38,731 nucleotides of DNA, taken from Planctomycetota bacterium. GTDB taxonomy: Bacteria > Planctomycetota > Phycisphaerae > Phycisphaerales > SM1A02. The position numbers were made by a program, and so were the translations under genes. Positions within the stretch are counted from its first letter, which is position 1; every line of letters begins with the position of its first letter. The stretch spans positions 1 to 38,731 of the forward strand of contig JAPLMU010000053.1 in assembly GCA_026386795.1 (NCBI GenBank), in the 5' to 3' direction. Of the stretch, positions 17,471-25,825 are shown in pieces. The notes beneath the pieces are model-generated. The model did not search any database and was not told where the DNA came from. It worked only from the letters and a program-made list of their open reading frames with translations.

Positions 17471-18528
17471 CCCTGGTAACTCCCAGCCGTTGGAGTACTG
17501 TTCGTCGACTCTTTGAGTCGGCGGTCGATCTTCCTATCGGCGAACGCAACACGTACCTCTGTCGCGAGTGCCCGGACGATTCCGATACTCGCCAGGAAGT
17601 GCTCGCACTTCTCGGTGCAGATGACGTCCCGTTTGAGATGCCGGTGGACCGCGATCCGGACCAACAGCGCAGTGCGGATGCGGTCGAGAATTTCCCGGAA
17701 ATCCTCGGCTTTAAGATCGTGAAGCGCATCGGATCCGGCGGCTCGAGCCGTGTGTTTGAGGCAATATGCCTTGAGAACGGGGCTCGCGTGGCGCTGAAGG
17801 TGATGAACTCTGGCTCCAATGGCCAGTCACTGCTTCGCTTCCGTCAAGAGAGCCGCGTCTTGTCGCGCCTCTCGCATCCGGGCATCGTCCGTCTGCATGA
17901 AACTGGGCAGACTCAGGATGGTCAGGTGTATTTGGCGATGGACTTTGTTGAAGGACACCGCATCGACGAGTGGTGCACGAATCATGCGCTCTCTCCCCAG
18001 GAGCGAGTCTCGGTGATCTTGCAAGTTCTTGATGCGCTCGTTCATGCGCACGCTGCCGGCGTCATCCACCGCGACATCAAGCCACACAACATTCTTGTCA
18101 ACACCGAGGGGCAAGTCCATTTGGTGGACTTCGGCGTGGCGCGATTGACTCGTGAAGACGGCAATCGCACCGGCTTTCATACAGAAACAGGCAATATTGT
18201 TGGCACCTTTGCCTACATGAGCCCAGAGCAGGCTGACGGCAAGTCCAGTCGCATTGGGCCTGCCACAGACGTTTATCAAACAGCGCTCGTTCTGTTCCAG
18301 CTTCTGACTGGACGGCTTCCGTACGAGGTTGAAGACCGCGGAGCGATGGCGCTTCTGAAGGCGGTTCTCTTTGAGCGTCGCATGCTTCTTTCCGAAGTGG
18401 TGCCGGAGCTCGGCGGTCCGCTTGAAGCGGTGATTAATGAAGCACTGAATGCTGATCCAGCGCAGCGCCCCCAGACCGTGCAGCTCTTTGCGGCGCAGTT
18501 ACAAGTAGCGCTCGCTCAGATGGATTGA
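17467..18528 (+). CDS. Hanks-type serine/threonine protein kinase
   Basis: 353 residues with a GTG start in a four-base overlap with the sigma-factor gene. Kinase motifs are complete: glycine loop IGSGGSSRVFEA (88-99), catalytic K111 in VALKV, E128, HRDIKPHN (201-208), DFG (221-223) and the SPEQ activation-segment motif. About 80 residues precede the kinase domain and resemble the N-terminal region of planctomycete sigma-factor-linked kinases. There is no transmembrane helix and no C-terminal TPR, WD or PASTA sensor, so it is cytoplasmic and short for this group. It likely acts with the ECF factor. Confidence 0.92.
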   Translation: MTLVTPSRWSTVRRLFESAVDLPIGERNTYLCRECPDDSDTRQEVLALLGADDVPFEMPVDRDPDQQRSADAVENFPEILGFKIVKRIGSGGSSRVFEAICLENGARVALKVMNSGSNGQSLLRFRQESRVLSRLSHPGIVRLHETGQTQDGQVYLAMDFVEGHRIDEWCTNHALSPQERVSVILQVLDALVHAHAAGVIHRDIKPHNILVNTEGQVHLVDFGVARLTREDGNRTGFHTETGNIVGTFAYMSPEQADGKSSRIGPATDVYQTALVLFQLLTGRLPYEVEDRGAMALLKAVLFERRMLLSEVVPELGGPLEAVINEALNADPAQRPQTVQLFAAQLQVALAQMD

Positions 18529-18581
18529 TGCACATGTATGTAACTATGTGATTCCTCGTGCGTGGCGATCAGCCGCGCGCG

Positions 18582-19019
18582 TCAGACTGCGGCACGCATT
18601 GGCATGCAACTTGTTGACTGCCCCAGGCGCAGCACAAGGGGGCCATTGGAAGTCTCAGCTCGAAGCAAGTAGCGCCCGGACGTGATGACCATTGGGTGCA
18701 TAGCGGGGTCACGTGCGGTCAGGTCCGGAACGACAGCCTGGCCGAATGCGTCGAGGATTGACACCAGCGACGACTGCCGGCCGCACATCGCCCAAGCATC
18801 AAGAGCGATGGCTCCGCCCTCTGTAATGATCCATTCGACCTCAAGGGTGGCACGGTCGTGCCCCGACAGCGTTGCGTGAATCAGTCCCGGTGCAAGGTCA
18901 AGGCACACGCTTCCAGGCGTTCCGTGGGGCCGCAACTCAAAGCGGCGGTCGCCTTCGTTGATCCGCAATAACTCGCGCCGGACTAACGACTCGCCACCCA
19001 CCATGACTGAAGCTCGCAT
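18582..19019 (-). CDS. Hypothetical protein, 145 residues
   Basis: Not recognised. The start at 19019 (MRASVMVGGES) is chosen because upstream sequence in the frame looks non-coding; an ATG at 19004 is the alternative. No signal peptide or membrane helix is seen. The sequence is mostly short beta-prone segments (FELRPHGTPGSVCLDLAPGLIHATL-like, shown here only in part), and the C-terminus (SGRYLLRAETSNGPLVLRLG) resembles the last strands of an immunoglobulin-like sorting or adhesion domain. It is convergent to the kinase gene. Confidence 0.5.
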   Translation of the reverse strand: MRASVMVGGESLVRRELLRINEGDRRFELRPHGTPGSVCLDLAPGLIHATLSGHDRATLEVEWIITEGGAIALDAWAMCGRQSSLVSILDAFGQAVVPDLTARDPAMHPMVITSGRYLLRAETSNGPLVLRLGQSTSCMPMRAAV

Positions 19020-19120
19020 GGAGTTGGCGGTACGGGGGATTGGAAGAGAATGAGGATGCACTACAACTCTATAACACGAGAACTGGGTGTGCCAACCATC
19101 ATTTACTGGGAGGAATTCAT

Positions 19121-19282
19121 GTGAACAGCGCAAGTTCTTACCCAAAGGACGGGTCCGAGAGCCAAATTGGTGCAATTATCACCATTTGTGGCGATCCCAT
19201 GATGGGCGGACGCCCTGGTTTGCGTTTCTATAAGCAGAGGGTGCTACTGCCGTTCAGACAGTCGTTCCCCTTGCCCCGATAG
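19121..19282 (+). CDS. Possible small protein, 53 codons
   Basis: A GTG at 19121 has an excellent GGGAGG site (19108-19113) seven bases upstream, and the stop (TAG, 19280-19282) sits at the start of an intrinsic terminator. A competing ATG at 19119 is followed at once by TGA. The product has a hydrophobic patch (IGAIITICG), an internal MMGG and an Arg/Phe/Pro-rich tail ending in RQSFPLPR. A double-glycine leader was considered, but the spacing of hydrophobic residues does not fit well. The region could instead be an untranslated RNA. A possible promoter is TTGGAA-16-TACAAC (19040-19067). Confidence 0.4.
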   Translation: MNSASSYPKDGSESQIGAIITICGDPMMGGRPGLRFYKQRVLLPFRQSFPLPR

Positions 19283-19321
19283 CCCCAGCACGTCCGAGTG
19301 CTCTGGGGCTTTTCTCTTTTT
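19281..19321 (+). terminator. Intrinsic terminator upstream of serC
   Basis: Stem AGCCCCAG / CTGGGGCT (19281-19288 / 19303-19310), with inner CAC/GTG pairing and a T-rich tail TTTCTCTTTTT. It lies 60 bp upstream of serC, so it must end an upstream transcript (the 53-codon ORF or an RNA) rather than serC. Confidence 0.88.
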
Positions 19322-19381
19322 CCCACTTGTTTCGTCCGCTAGCACGAGACCCCGCGCGCCGTACGATCTTGAATCTATCCC

Positions 19382-20545
19382 ATGACTACCGCAATCACCG
19401 CAGCCACCGCCATGCGTACTCCAGAACCCCCGACGACTCCCGGCCCCGGTCGCGTCTACAACTTCTCCGCCGGTCCAGCGTGCATGCCAGAGAGCGTCCT
19501 AGCGCAACTTCGCGAGGAGATCATGGACTTTGACGGCAGCGGTATTGGTCTGCTTGAGCAGAGCCATCGCGGACCTGCCTATGACCGGATCTTGGCTGAT
19601 GCCTTTGCAAGCGTCCGTGCCTGTGCTGGAGTTGGTGCCGACTGGGAGGTCCTGTTCCTTCCTGGTGGCTCGATGCAGCACTTCTCATTGATCGCCATGA
19701 ACTTTGTGCCCAAGGCGAAGGTCGGAGCTGAGCCAAGTTGGGTTGCCTTTGCAGACACGGGTCTCTGGTCACACAAGGGCGAGAAGGAGACGGCCTGCGT
19801 CCGACCAACGAAGAAGGTGTTTGACGGCGCGACGTGCCGATTTGACCACGTTCCTTCCGATGCAGAGATTTCGGATTGCACGGGCGCTGCGTATTTCGCC
19901 TACTGCTCGAACAACACGGTTGAGGGCACGCAGTTCGCGCGGCCTCCGCGTGTTTCGGCGCCATTGGTCTGCGATGCAACCAGTGACATCTTCTCGCGGC
20001 CGTATGACCTCAATGCGCACGAACTGCTCTTTGCCAGTGGCCAGAAGAATTTGGGCGCGAGTGGGATCACCATGGTGCTTGTCAAGAAGTCTTTCTTGGA
20101 GCGTGCCGATGCGTCACTGCCGCCGATGCTGAGTTACTCCCACTTTGCCAAGACTGAGTCGCGCCCCAATACTCCGCCAACTTTCGGCGTTCGGGTGATC
20201 GGTCTGATGGCGCAGTGGACGCATGAGTTTGGCGGTCCCGCCGCCTTTGGTCCCCGCAACAAGGCGAAAGCCGCACACATTTACGCGGCGATTGATAGCA
20301 GCGGTGGCTTCTACAGACCATCGACGCGTGCCGATTGCCGCAGTGACATGTCCATCAGTTACCAACTTCCGAGCGACGCACTTGTTGACCGCTTTGTTGC
20401 CGAGGCTGAGAGCGAAGGGCTGTGCGGACTGCGCGGTCATCGCGAGTGGGGCGGCATCCGCGCCTGCGTTTACAACGCGTTCCCCGCGAAGGGCTGCGAG
20501 TTGTTGGCAGAGTTCATGGCCGCGTTCGCCAAGCGGAACGGTTGA
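19382..20545 (+). CDS. serC: Phosphoserine aminotransferase
   Basis: 387 residues. SerC is a PLP enzyme that makes O-phosphoserine from 3-phosphohydroxypyruvate in serine biosynthesis. Motifs are VYNFSAGPA (25-33), substrate-binding HR in QSHRGP (60-65), the cofactor-site glycines in FLPGGSMQ (92-99), NNTVEGTQF, DATSDIFSRP and the PLP lysine K222 in SGQKNLG. The C-terminal GHREWGGIRACVYNA stretch is a variant of the usual GHRSVGGMRAS motif. The first 24 residues are a Thr/Ala/Pro-rich extension, so an internal ATG at 19412 may be the true start. The TGATG overlap couples it to a membrane-protein gene. Confidence 0.92.
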   Translation: MTTAITAATAMRTPEPPTTPGPGRVYNFSAGPACMPESVLAQLREEIMDFDGSGIGLLEQSHRGPAYDRILADAFASVRACAGVGADWEVLFLPGGSMQHFSLIAMNFVPKAKVGAEPSWVAFADTGLWSHKGEKETACVRPTKKVFDGATCRFDHVPSDAEISDCTGAAYFAYCSNNTVEGTQFARPPRVSAPLVCDATSDIFSRPYDLNAHELLFASGQKNLGASGITMVLVKKSFLERADASLPPMLSYSHFAKTESRPNTPPTFGVRVIGLMAQWTHEFGGPAAFGPRNKAKAAHIYAAIDSSGGFYRPSTRADCRSDMSISYQLPSDALVDRFVAEAESEGLCGLRGHREWGGIRACVYNAFPAKGCELLAEFMAAFAKRNG

Positions 20546-22107
20546 TGGCAGCAGGAGCTGATCAGTTGCAAGTGCGAAATTCGCGCGCTGTCATCTTCCT
20601 ATGGGTTGCGGCGGTGCTCGTTGGGGCATTCATCATTCTGTGGCCCGAGTGGGCAGGAATCGTTGCAACGAATGACGACATCAAGTTCCTTCGTGAGCCG
20701 ACGTGCGTGCAGCCGACATGGACACGCATTTGCGATGCATGGTTGCATTCAGCAAGCTTTCGTCCGCTCGAGATCTTGGTCAGCGCTTCATGCGATCCGA
20801 TGTCCCTTCGCTGTGGTTGGTTGATGCTGGTGCAGGCGCTCGCGCTGCTGACGCTGGCCTGGGCAGTTGTTGGATTGGCGCGACGCATTGCCCCTGGTAA
20901 TCAAGCACTCGCGCCGCTGGCGCTTCTTTGGATTTGGCTTTCCCCACCCACAACGACTGCTGCGTGGCAGATGGATGCATCTTCGCAGTCGTGGTCGGCC
21001 GCGCTCGGAGCGTGGGCAATGCTCTTGGCATGGCGTGCATTCGATGCCGCACGCGCGGGGCGCACCGCTTGGTTGGCGCTCATATGGCTTGCCATCGTGT
21101 TCGCTATCGGCGTGAATGTGAAGGAGACCATGTACGGTTGGAGTGCCGCCATCGGAACCGCAACGATCATTGGCGTTGTGTGGTGCGCACTACGAGATCG
21201 AAGTGCCACACTTCGGGCGTCGTTGATCCTGTTGCCAACTATTGCACTTCCTGTGGCGCATATGGCGGCTCGTGTGGTGACTGGCGCGCTTGGCAGTGCT
21301 GCAGCGAGTGACCCTGGTGCGCGCTATCAGGCTGAGTTCGGTTTGAATGTAGTGGTGAATTCTGCAATGACGATTGCGGGATGCCTCGGCAACGGACCAT
21401 TCCATTTGATGACCGACAACGATGCGTCGCCAGTCTTACGTGTGCTGCCGTTGTTGGCCATCGCCCTCATGGCTGGAGTCTTGGTGACCGCGATGGGGTT
21501 TGCATTCTTTCATCGTCGAGTGGCAGGGCAGGCTTCATTGCGATCTGCCGTCATCCTTTCAGGAGTCGCCTTCGCGAGCACCGCATCCACCATTCCCATG
21601 GGGAGTGTTTCGGAGCTGTATTGCATGGGCGCCAACGTCGGCACAGGAATTCTGTTTGCCGCCGCGCTCGTCGCGCTCTGGAATCCCGTTGCGGCTGATG
21701 AACGCCTATTGTGTCGCTCAGTCGCGATGATCGCTGCAACCGCGCTCGCCGCTATCGGTGCTGTCGGTCTCGCTGGAAGGGCGTATCAGTCGGCGATCAC
21801 TTGGAACTGCACGCGGTTTACCAATGAAGCGGTTCTTGCATTTCAGCACACGGTGCCTCCTCATCTTGAAGGCAACGCATGCGCAGGCGTCGTCTTCTTT
21901 CCGGCGAGTTGCCTCCTCGACCGTACCTATGGGCAGTATGTTCTTCCGCCCGCGCAGATGATTCTGATTGACCTGACAGAGCCGTGGCTGGCGCGGATCG
22001 ATCCTGAGCGGCCACTATTCTTCTCGATGCAACAACCGCCGGGAATCATAGATCCGACGGATTTGGTGCTCGATTGCTCATTGATGCCAGCGCGTCGGCA
22101 CTGGTGA
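20545..22107 (+). CDS. Polytopic membrane protein, possible glycosyltransferase-like
   Basis: 520 residues starting at an ATG overlapping the serC stop (TGATG). About ten hydrophobic segments are seen, starting with AVIFLWVAAVLVGAFIILW, with an extracytoplasmic acidic stretch after helix 1 (NDDIKFLREP) and a soluble C-terminal tail of about 110 residues. The layout, with an acidic pair after the first helix and many helices, resembles GT-C lipid-linked sugar glycosyltransferases of planctomycetes, but no diagnostic motif is certain. The function stays unknown; coupling to serC is probably only transcriptional. Confidence 0.6.
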   Translation: MAAGADQLQVRNSRAVIFLWVAAVLVGAFIILWPEWAGIVATNDDIKFLREPTCVQPTWTRICDAWLHSASFRPLEILVSASCDPMSLRCGWLMLVQALALLTLAWAVVGLARRIAPGNQALAPLALLWIWLSPPTTTAAWQMDASSQSWSAALGAWAMLLAWRAFDAARAGRTAWLALIWLAIVFAIGVNVKETMYGWSAAIGTATIIGVVWCALRDRSATLRASLILLPTIALPVAHMAARVVTGALGSAAASDPGARYQAEFGLNVVVNSAMTIAGCLGNGPFHLMTDNDASPVLRVLPLLAIALMAGVLVTAMGFAFFHRRVAGQASLRSAVILSGVAFASTASTIPMGSVSELYCMGANVGTGILFAAALVALWNPVAADERLLCRSVAMIAATALAAIGAVGLAGRAYQSAITWNCTRFTNEAVLAFQHTVPPHLEGNACAGVVFFPASCLLDRTYGQYVLPPAQMILIDLTEPWLARIDPERPLFFSMQQPPGIIDPTDLVLDCSLMPARRHW

Positions 22108-22138
22108 GTGCGGGAGTGGACTTGCGCCCTTGCGGGGC

Positions 22139-22714
22139 TTAGTCCGCGCTGGTTCCTTGCCCATTCCAGCGGCGCACTACGTTTGCATCAATGCCAAAGA
22201 GATCAAGCGCTCGTCCCACTGATTGATTGACAATGTCATCGATCGACTTGGGTCGGTGATAGAACGCGGGAACGGGCGGCATGACGATGGCACCGTTGAG
22301 TGTGGCGCGCTCCATGATTGCGATGTGCCCCGCATGCAATGGTGTCTCGCGGAACATGAGCACCACGCGGCGGCGTTCCTTCAGCTGCACATCGGCCGCG
22401 CGCACAATGAGTTCATCATCGAAGCAGTGGGCGATTCCGGCGAGGGTTTTGACGGAGCACGGCGCCACCAGCATGCCGTCAACTTGGAACGAGCCACTGG
22501 CGATGGACGCTCCAATATCTTTAAAGCCATGTACGACCGAGGCAAGATCCTTGACATGCTCAATGGAGAGATCAGTTTCCTCACTGATGGTGCGTCCCGC
22601 CGAGGGTGATAGAACGAGGTGCGTCTCCACCCCCGCAGCGCGAAGGAGTTCGAGGGCACGGATGCCGTAGATCGCGCCAGAGGCGCCGGTGATTCCGATG
22701 ATGATTCGCTTCAT
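22139..22714 (-). CDS. ubiX: Flavin prenyltransferase UbiX
   Basis: 191 residues, the normal length. UbiX makes prenylated FMN, the cofactor of UbiD-type decarboxylases. Motifs are GITGASGAIYG (7-17, FMN binding), the IASGSF serine segment, APCSVKTLAGIAHC, RETPLHAGHI and MPPVPAFYHRP. No ubiD is in the window. It is the last gene of a minus-strand run; only 12 bp separate it from the upstream split-barrel gene. Confidence 0.93.
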   Translation of the reverse strand: MKRIIIGITGASGAIYGIRALELLRAAGVETHLVLSPSAGRTISEETDLSIEHVKDLASVVHGFKDIGASIASGSFQVDGMLVAPCSVKTLAGIAHCFDDELIVRAADVQLKERRRVVLMFRETPLHAGHIAIMERATLNGAIVMPPVPAFYHRPKSIDDIVNQSVGRALDLFGIDANVVRRWNGQGTSAD

Positions 22715-22726
22715 ACTGTGCGCTGT

Positions 22727-23248
22727 TCAGGTGAGTTGCCGGAGCAATGAGATCTGCGCGGCCCACCGCGCGAGCACCTCGTCGGGCGAGCGCAAACGAT
22801 AGGACAAACCGGTGGTCACATCGGCATATTTCGCACGATGTTCTTCGGTTGATTCCACAGTGGCTCGAAAAAACGCCAATTGCGGCTCGTTGGCCGCCTC
22901 AGTCGTATGGGTGACGGTTGCCGGCAGGCTGTGTTGCGGCGCAACAACCGCCGTGGCGCGCAGCCGGATCTCAAAGATAGCACCATCAAGGACCAACGAG
23001 AGAGTGGCTCGTCCGTCACGCTTCATGTTGCGACAGGTGGATGAGTGCGCCCAGATGCAGATATGGAGCCGGTGCGCATCGGGAGCGAGCACTTCGCCGA
23101 TCGACAACTGTGCGCCGTGGGGCCAGCCCAACTCATCAACTGTTGAAAGTCGAAATGCTTGACCCGCTCGCCCGGGCAGGTCGGCGCCATCAAGATGGCG
23201 CGCAACCTGCTCGGGGAGCGATGGAATTGATGAAGGACCCACGATCAT
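22727..23248 (-). CDS. FMN-binding split-barrel (pyridoxamine phosphate oxidase-like) protein
   Basis: 173 residues from the ATG at 23248; the open frame upstream overlaps the next gene and shows no similarity. The sequence LSTVDELGWPHGAQLSIGEV followed by HRLHICIWAHSSTCRNMKRDGRATLSL is typical of the FMN-binding split-barrel fold, with a conserved strand-turn-strand and Thr/Arg residues that would face the FMN phosphate. It sits directly upstream of ubiX, the enzyme that modifies FMN, which is a suggestive but unproven link. Substrate unknown. Confidence 0.7.
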   Translation of the reverse strand: MIVGPSSIPSLPEQVARHLDGADLPGRAGQAFRLSTVDELGWPHGAQLSIGEVLAPDAHRLHICIWAHSSTCRNMKRDGRATLSLVLDGAIFEIRLRATAVVAPQHSLPATVTHTTEAANEPQLAFFRATVESTEEHRAKYADVTTGLSYRLRSPDEVLARWAAQISLLRQLT

Positions 23249-23282
23249 GTGGTCATGCTTGCATGAAAGTCGTTCGCGCTGG

Positions 23283-23876
23283 TCACTTCTTGTCAATGAG
23301 TTCGCGGAACGAGTCAGCCCATAGCGCACACGCATTTTCAGCAGTGCCGAGGGCAGAGAGTTTCCCGGTGCCGAAACGTTCGGTGTCATGCGTCTGCATG
23401 AGTGCCGCTACCACTGGGCCGTTTGCGCCGTCCATGGCGTAGAGCTCTGCTCCCGCGTATCCGTAGCCACCCTTGAGAATCTGCGATTGCGGAGCGATGT
23501 TGCGCAGCGGTTGGTTGGGCTTGACGCCGGTGATTGCTGCTCGGATAACAAGGGTGTGATCACCAGTACCGATGCCCGTACCGAATGACTTCGCGAGTGC
23601 TTCCTGCAGGAGTGTGCGCAGTTGTTGCAGTTGATCAGCAGTGAGGTCGCCGTATGCATTGCCATCGGGCGTCACGACGGGGTCGATCACTACCTTGCCG
23701 AAACGTGAGATATCGAGGTCCTTCAGTCGGAAGTCCTTGCGCTCATCGCCATCGCCTTTGAGAGCAACTGTTCGTGGGATGTATCCGGTGTATGCAACGG
23801 TCTTGCTGCAACCAGTGAGTGCGCCGGTGGCGAGAAGTGATGCGAGCGCGGTGGGAATGATGGTGGTGAGGTTCAT
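23283..23876 (-). CDS. DUF3313-like lipoprotein
   Basis: 197 residues. A signal sequence ends in the lipobox TGALTGC at about residues 17-23, so the mature protein is probably membrane-anchored. The remainder, with YTGYIPR, FGKVVIDPVV, LQEALAKSFG and HTLVIRAAITGVKPNQPLRN, resembles the DUF3313 lipoproteins seen in many Gram-negative bacteria, whose role is unknown. It is upstream of the split-barrel gene by 34 bp. Confidence 0.7.
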   Translation of the reverse strand: MNLTTIIPTALASLLATGALTGCSKTVAYTGYIPRTVALKGDGDERKDFRLKDLDISRFGKVVIDPVVTPDGNAYGDLTADQLQQLRTLLQEALAKSFGTGIGTGDHTLVIRAAITGVKPNQPLRNIAPQSQILKGGYGYAGAELYAMDGANGPVVAALMQTHDTERFGTGKLSALGTAENACALWADSFRELIDKK

Positions 23877-23954
23877 CTTTGTTTCCTATATATGTGTTCT
23901 GTGTGGCGTTGACACGGTGACGATAGTGCAATGCGGCGCGCGGCGGTAAACACA

Positions 23955-23985
23955 AACGCCGCCGCGAATTGCTCGCGGCGGCGTT
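23955..23985. terminator. Perfect 13-bp stem terminator
   Basis: AACGCCGCCGCGA (23955-23967) pairs perfectly with TCGCGGCGGCGTT (23973-23985) around a 5-base loop. On the minus strand it is followed by TTGTGTTTACC, so it probably ends the EF-hand gene transcript. Confidence 0.8.
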
Positions 23986-24022
23986 GATTGTTGAGAGTGC
24001 TGCGATGCGCGCAGTGACTCGA

Positions 24023-24490
24023 TTAGGCCTTTGGTGGGGCTGGTGGGGCTGGTGGAGCCGGTGGTGCTGGTGGAACATGACCACCCTTACCGCCATCCTT
24101 GTCGCCATCCTTGTCGCCCTTGCCGCCTTCGCCGCCTGGACCGCGACCGCGGCCCTTCATGCCTTGTTTCAGTTCCTCTTCAGACACCTTGCCGTCGCCA
24201 TTCTTGTCGAGCTTCTTCATACGCTCCCATGCTTCGGCTGGCACTTCGTCTTGAGTGATGAAGCCATCGCCGTTCTTGTCGAGCGTCTTAAAGTCTGGGC
24301 GCTTGCGGCCTTCGCCGCCAGGACCGCCTGGTCCCTGTCCAGGACCGCCTGGTCCACCCTGACCGCCCTGGCCACCCGGATCCTTCGCCGGCGGGGGTTG
24401 GTCAGCCGGTGGCGCGATGGCAACAACCGTGCCTGCAAGTGAAAGTGCGAGGAAGGCGGGAGCGATGAATGTGAATGCGTTCTTGTTCAT
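24023..24490 (-). CDS. Secreted EF-hand protein with Gly-rich region
   Basis: 155 residues, starting at the ATG at 24490, with an AAAGGAA site ten bases upstream. A signal peptide (about residues 1-24) is followed by a Gly/Pro/Gln-rich linker, two EF-hand calcium-binding loops (DKNGDGFITQDE and DKNGDGKVSEEE), a GRGRGPGGEGGKGDKDGDKDG stretch and a Pro/Ala tail built on repeated APP. Two such hands suffice for one calcium-binding lobe. It is probably a calcium-dependent envelope or extracellular protein. Its gene is divergent from the beta-propeller gene. Confidence 0.85.
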   Translation of the reverse strand: MNKNAFTFIAPAFLALSLAGTVVAIAPPADQPPPAKDPGGQGGQGGPGGPGQGPGGPGGEGRKRPDFKTLDKNGDGFITQDEVPAEAWERMKKLDKNGDGKVSEEELKQGMKGRGRGPGGEGGKGDKDGDKDGGKGGHVPPAPPAPPAPPAPPKA

Positions 24491-24693
24491 GTCAGTATGT
24501 TCCTTTCGGTATCGGGTTTGCCGGGAGTTTGTCGGAGGGGACAATTACTCATCGGCGAGGTGTTCAATGCGTCACAGGTGAAGCCATGTTCCGGGGAGGA
24601 ACGCACCGAGTTGGGACGCCATTTCACGGAATCGTCGCAATTCGTGAAATCGTTGTAACGGCGCTCAGTCCGAGCACCGCTAGGCTGCCGGAC

Positions 24694-25698
24694 ATGCCCT
24701 CACGCAAGCAACTCACCGCCGCCATTCTCGCCGCTATTTCTACGGCAATTCTTGCATCCTGCGCCGCTTCGCCGGAGGCATCGGTGCAGGGCGGGCATGC
24801 AGCCGCCGCACCCATCTCCCACCGAATCATTGGGCAGGATCGTGGCGCCGTATCAATCATTGCCGCGGACGGAACATTGGAGTGGCAGGTTCCGTGCCCG
24901 CATAACTCGCACGACATCGCGGTGCTTGCGAACGGGAATGTGCTGATCCATCCCGCGCCGAATCGAATCGTTGAGATGACGCCGGCGAAGGAAGTGGTGT
25001 GGCAATGGACCAGCGTCCCGGTTGCGCCGTACGCGGGCGCTGTGGAGATTCACGCATTCGAACGGCTGCCCGACGGCAACACCATGATTGCGGAGACTGG
25101 CAATCTGCGAATCATCGAGGTGGATGCGAAGGGCATCGTCCGTGCCTCCGTACCGATTCATGTTGAGCATCCCGATGCGCATCGCGATACGCGGCGCGTT
25201 CGCAAGACTCCATCAGGTACATACCTTGTATGTCACGAGGGGCTCGGATGTGTGCGCGAATATGACCGCACAGGCACGGTGGTGTGGGAATATGCGATTG
25301 ATTTGAACGGGCAGCCAGCAACCGGCGGGCACGACGGCCACGGAACATGCGTGTTCAATGCTCTTCGTCTTCCGAACGGCAACACGCTCATTGGCGGCGG
25401 AAACAATAATCGAGTGATGGAAGTCACAGCGAGCGGCAAGGTGGTGTGGTCCATTGAGCGCGATGAATTGAAGCGAGCGGATGGTCGTCCGATCCACCTC
25501 TGCTGGGTCACGAGTCTGCAGGTTCTTCCGAACGGAAACCTTGTGGTCGGCAATACTCATGCTGGGGAATCGAATCCACAGATGTTTGAGGTCACGCGCG
25601 CCAAGCAGGTTGTGTGGGTGCTTGACGATCAGAAGAATTTCGGCAATGACCTGTGCACTGGTTGGCTACTTGATGCGCCCGCCGGGACGATTCGCTGA
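24694..25698 (+). CDS. Lipoprotein with beta-propeller repeats
   Basis: 334 residues. Signal peptide with lipobox LASC at about residues 23-26. The rest is a set of repeated blades with a TVVWEY / KEVVWQW / GKVVWSIE core and LPNGNTLI / LPDGNTMI / LPNGNLVV turns, giving about five or six blades, as in arylsulfotransferase-like and PQQ-like propellers. No catalytic residue is assigned with confidence. The open frame extends upstream, but the signal peptide fixes the start. Confidence 0.78.
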   Translation: MPSRKQLTAAILAAISTAILASCAASPEASVQGGHAAAAPISHRIIGQDRGAVSIIAADGTLEWQVPCPHNSHDIAVLANGNVLIHPAPNRIVEMTPAKEVVWQWTSVPVAPYAGAVEIHAFERLPDGNTMIAETGNLRIIEVDAKGIVRASVPIHVEHPDAHRDTRRVRKTPSGTYLVCHEGLGCVREYDRTGTVVWEYAIDLNGQPATGGHDGHGTCVFNALRLPNGNTLIGGGNNNRVMEVTASGKVVWSIERDELKRADGRPIHLCWVTSLQVLPNGNLVVGNTHAGESNPQMFEVTRAKQVVWVLDDQKNFGNDLCTGWLLDAPAGTIR

Positions 25699-25741
25699 CG
25701 CGACCGTGTTTGGATTGGCGTGAAGTGAATTCAGAAAAATA

Positions 25742-25775
25742 AAGTTGCCGCACTTGTGGTGAAGTGCGGCAACTT
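25742..25775. terminator. Strong bidirectional terminator
   Basis: AAGTTGCCGCACTT and AAGTGCGGCAACTT (25742-25755 / 25762-25775) form a perfect 14-bp stem with a 6-base loop. T-rich sequence follows on the plus strand (CTTTGTTGTC) and, even better, on the minus strand (TTATTTTTCTGA). It serves both the plus-strand propeller gene and the minus-strand Gly/Pro repeat gene that converge here. Confidence 0.92.
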
Positions 25776-25825
25776 CTTTGTTGTCATGTCAGACGTTCTG
25801 CGCGCCATGCGAGCGCGCGGCCGGA

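Noticed and set aside
19121..19282. A second double-glycine peptide precursor (internal MMGG)
   Set aside because: The hydrophobic and acidic positions before the GG do not match the leader consensus, and the leader would be 30 residues with two Pro near it.
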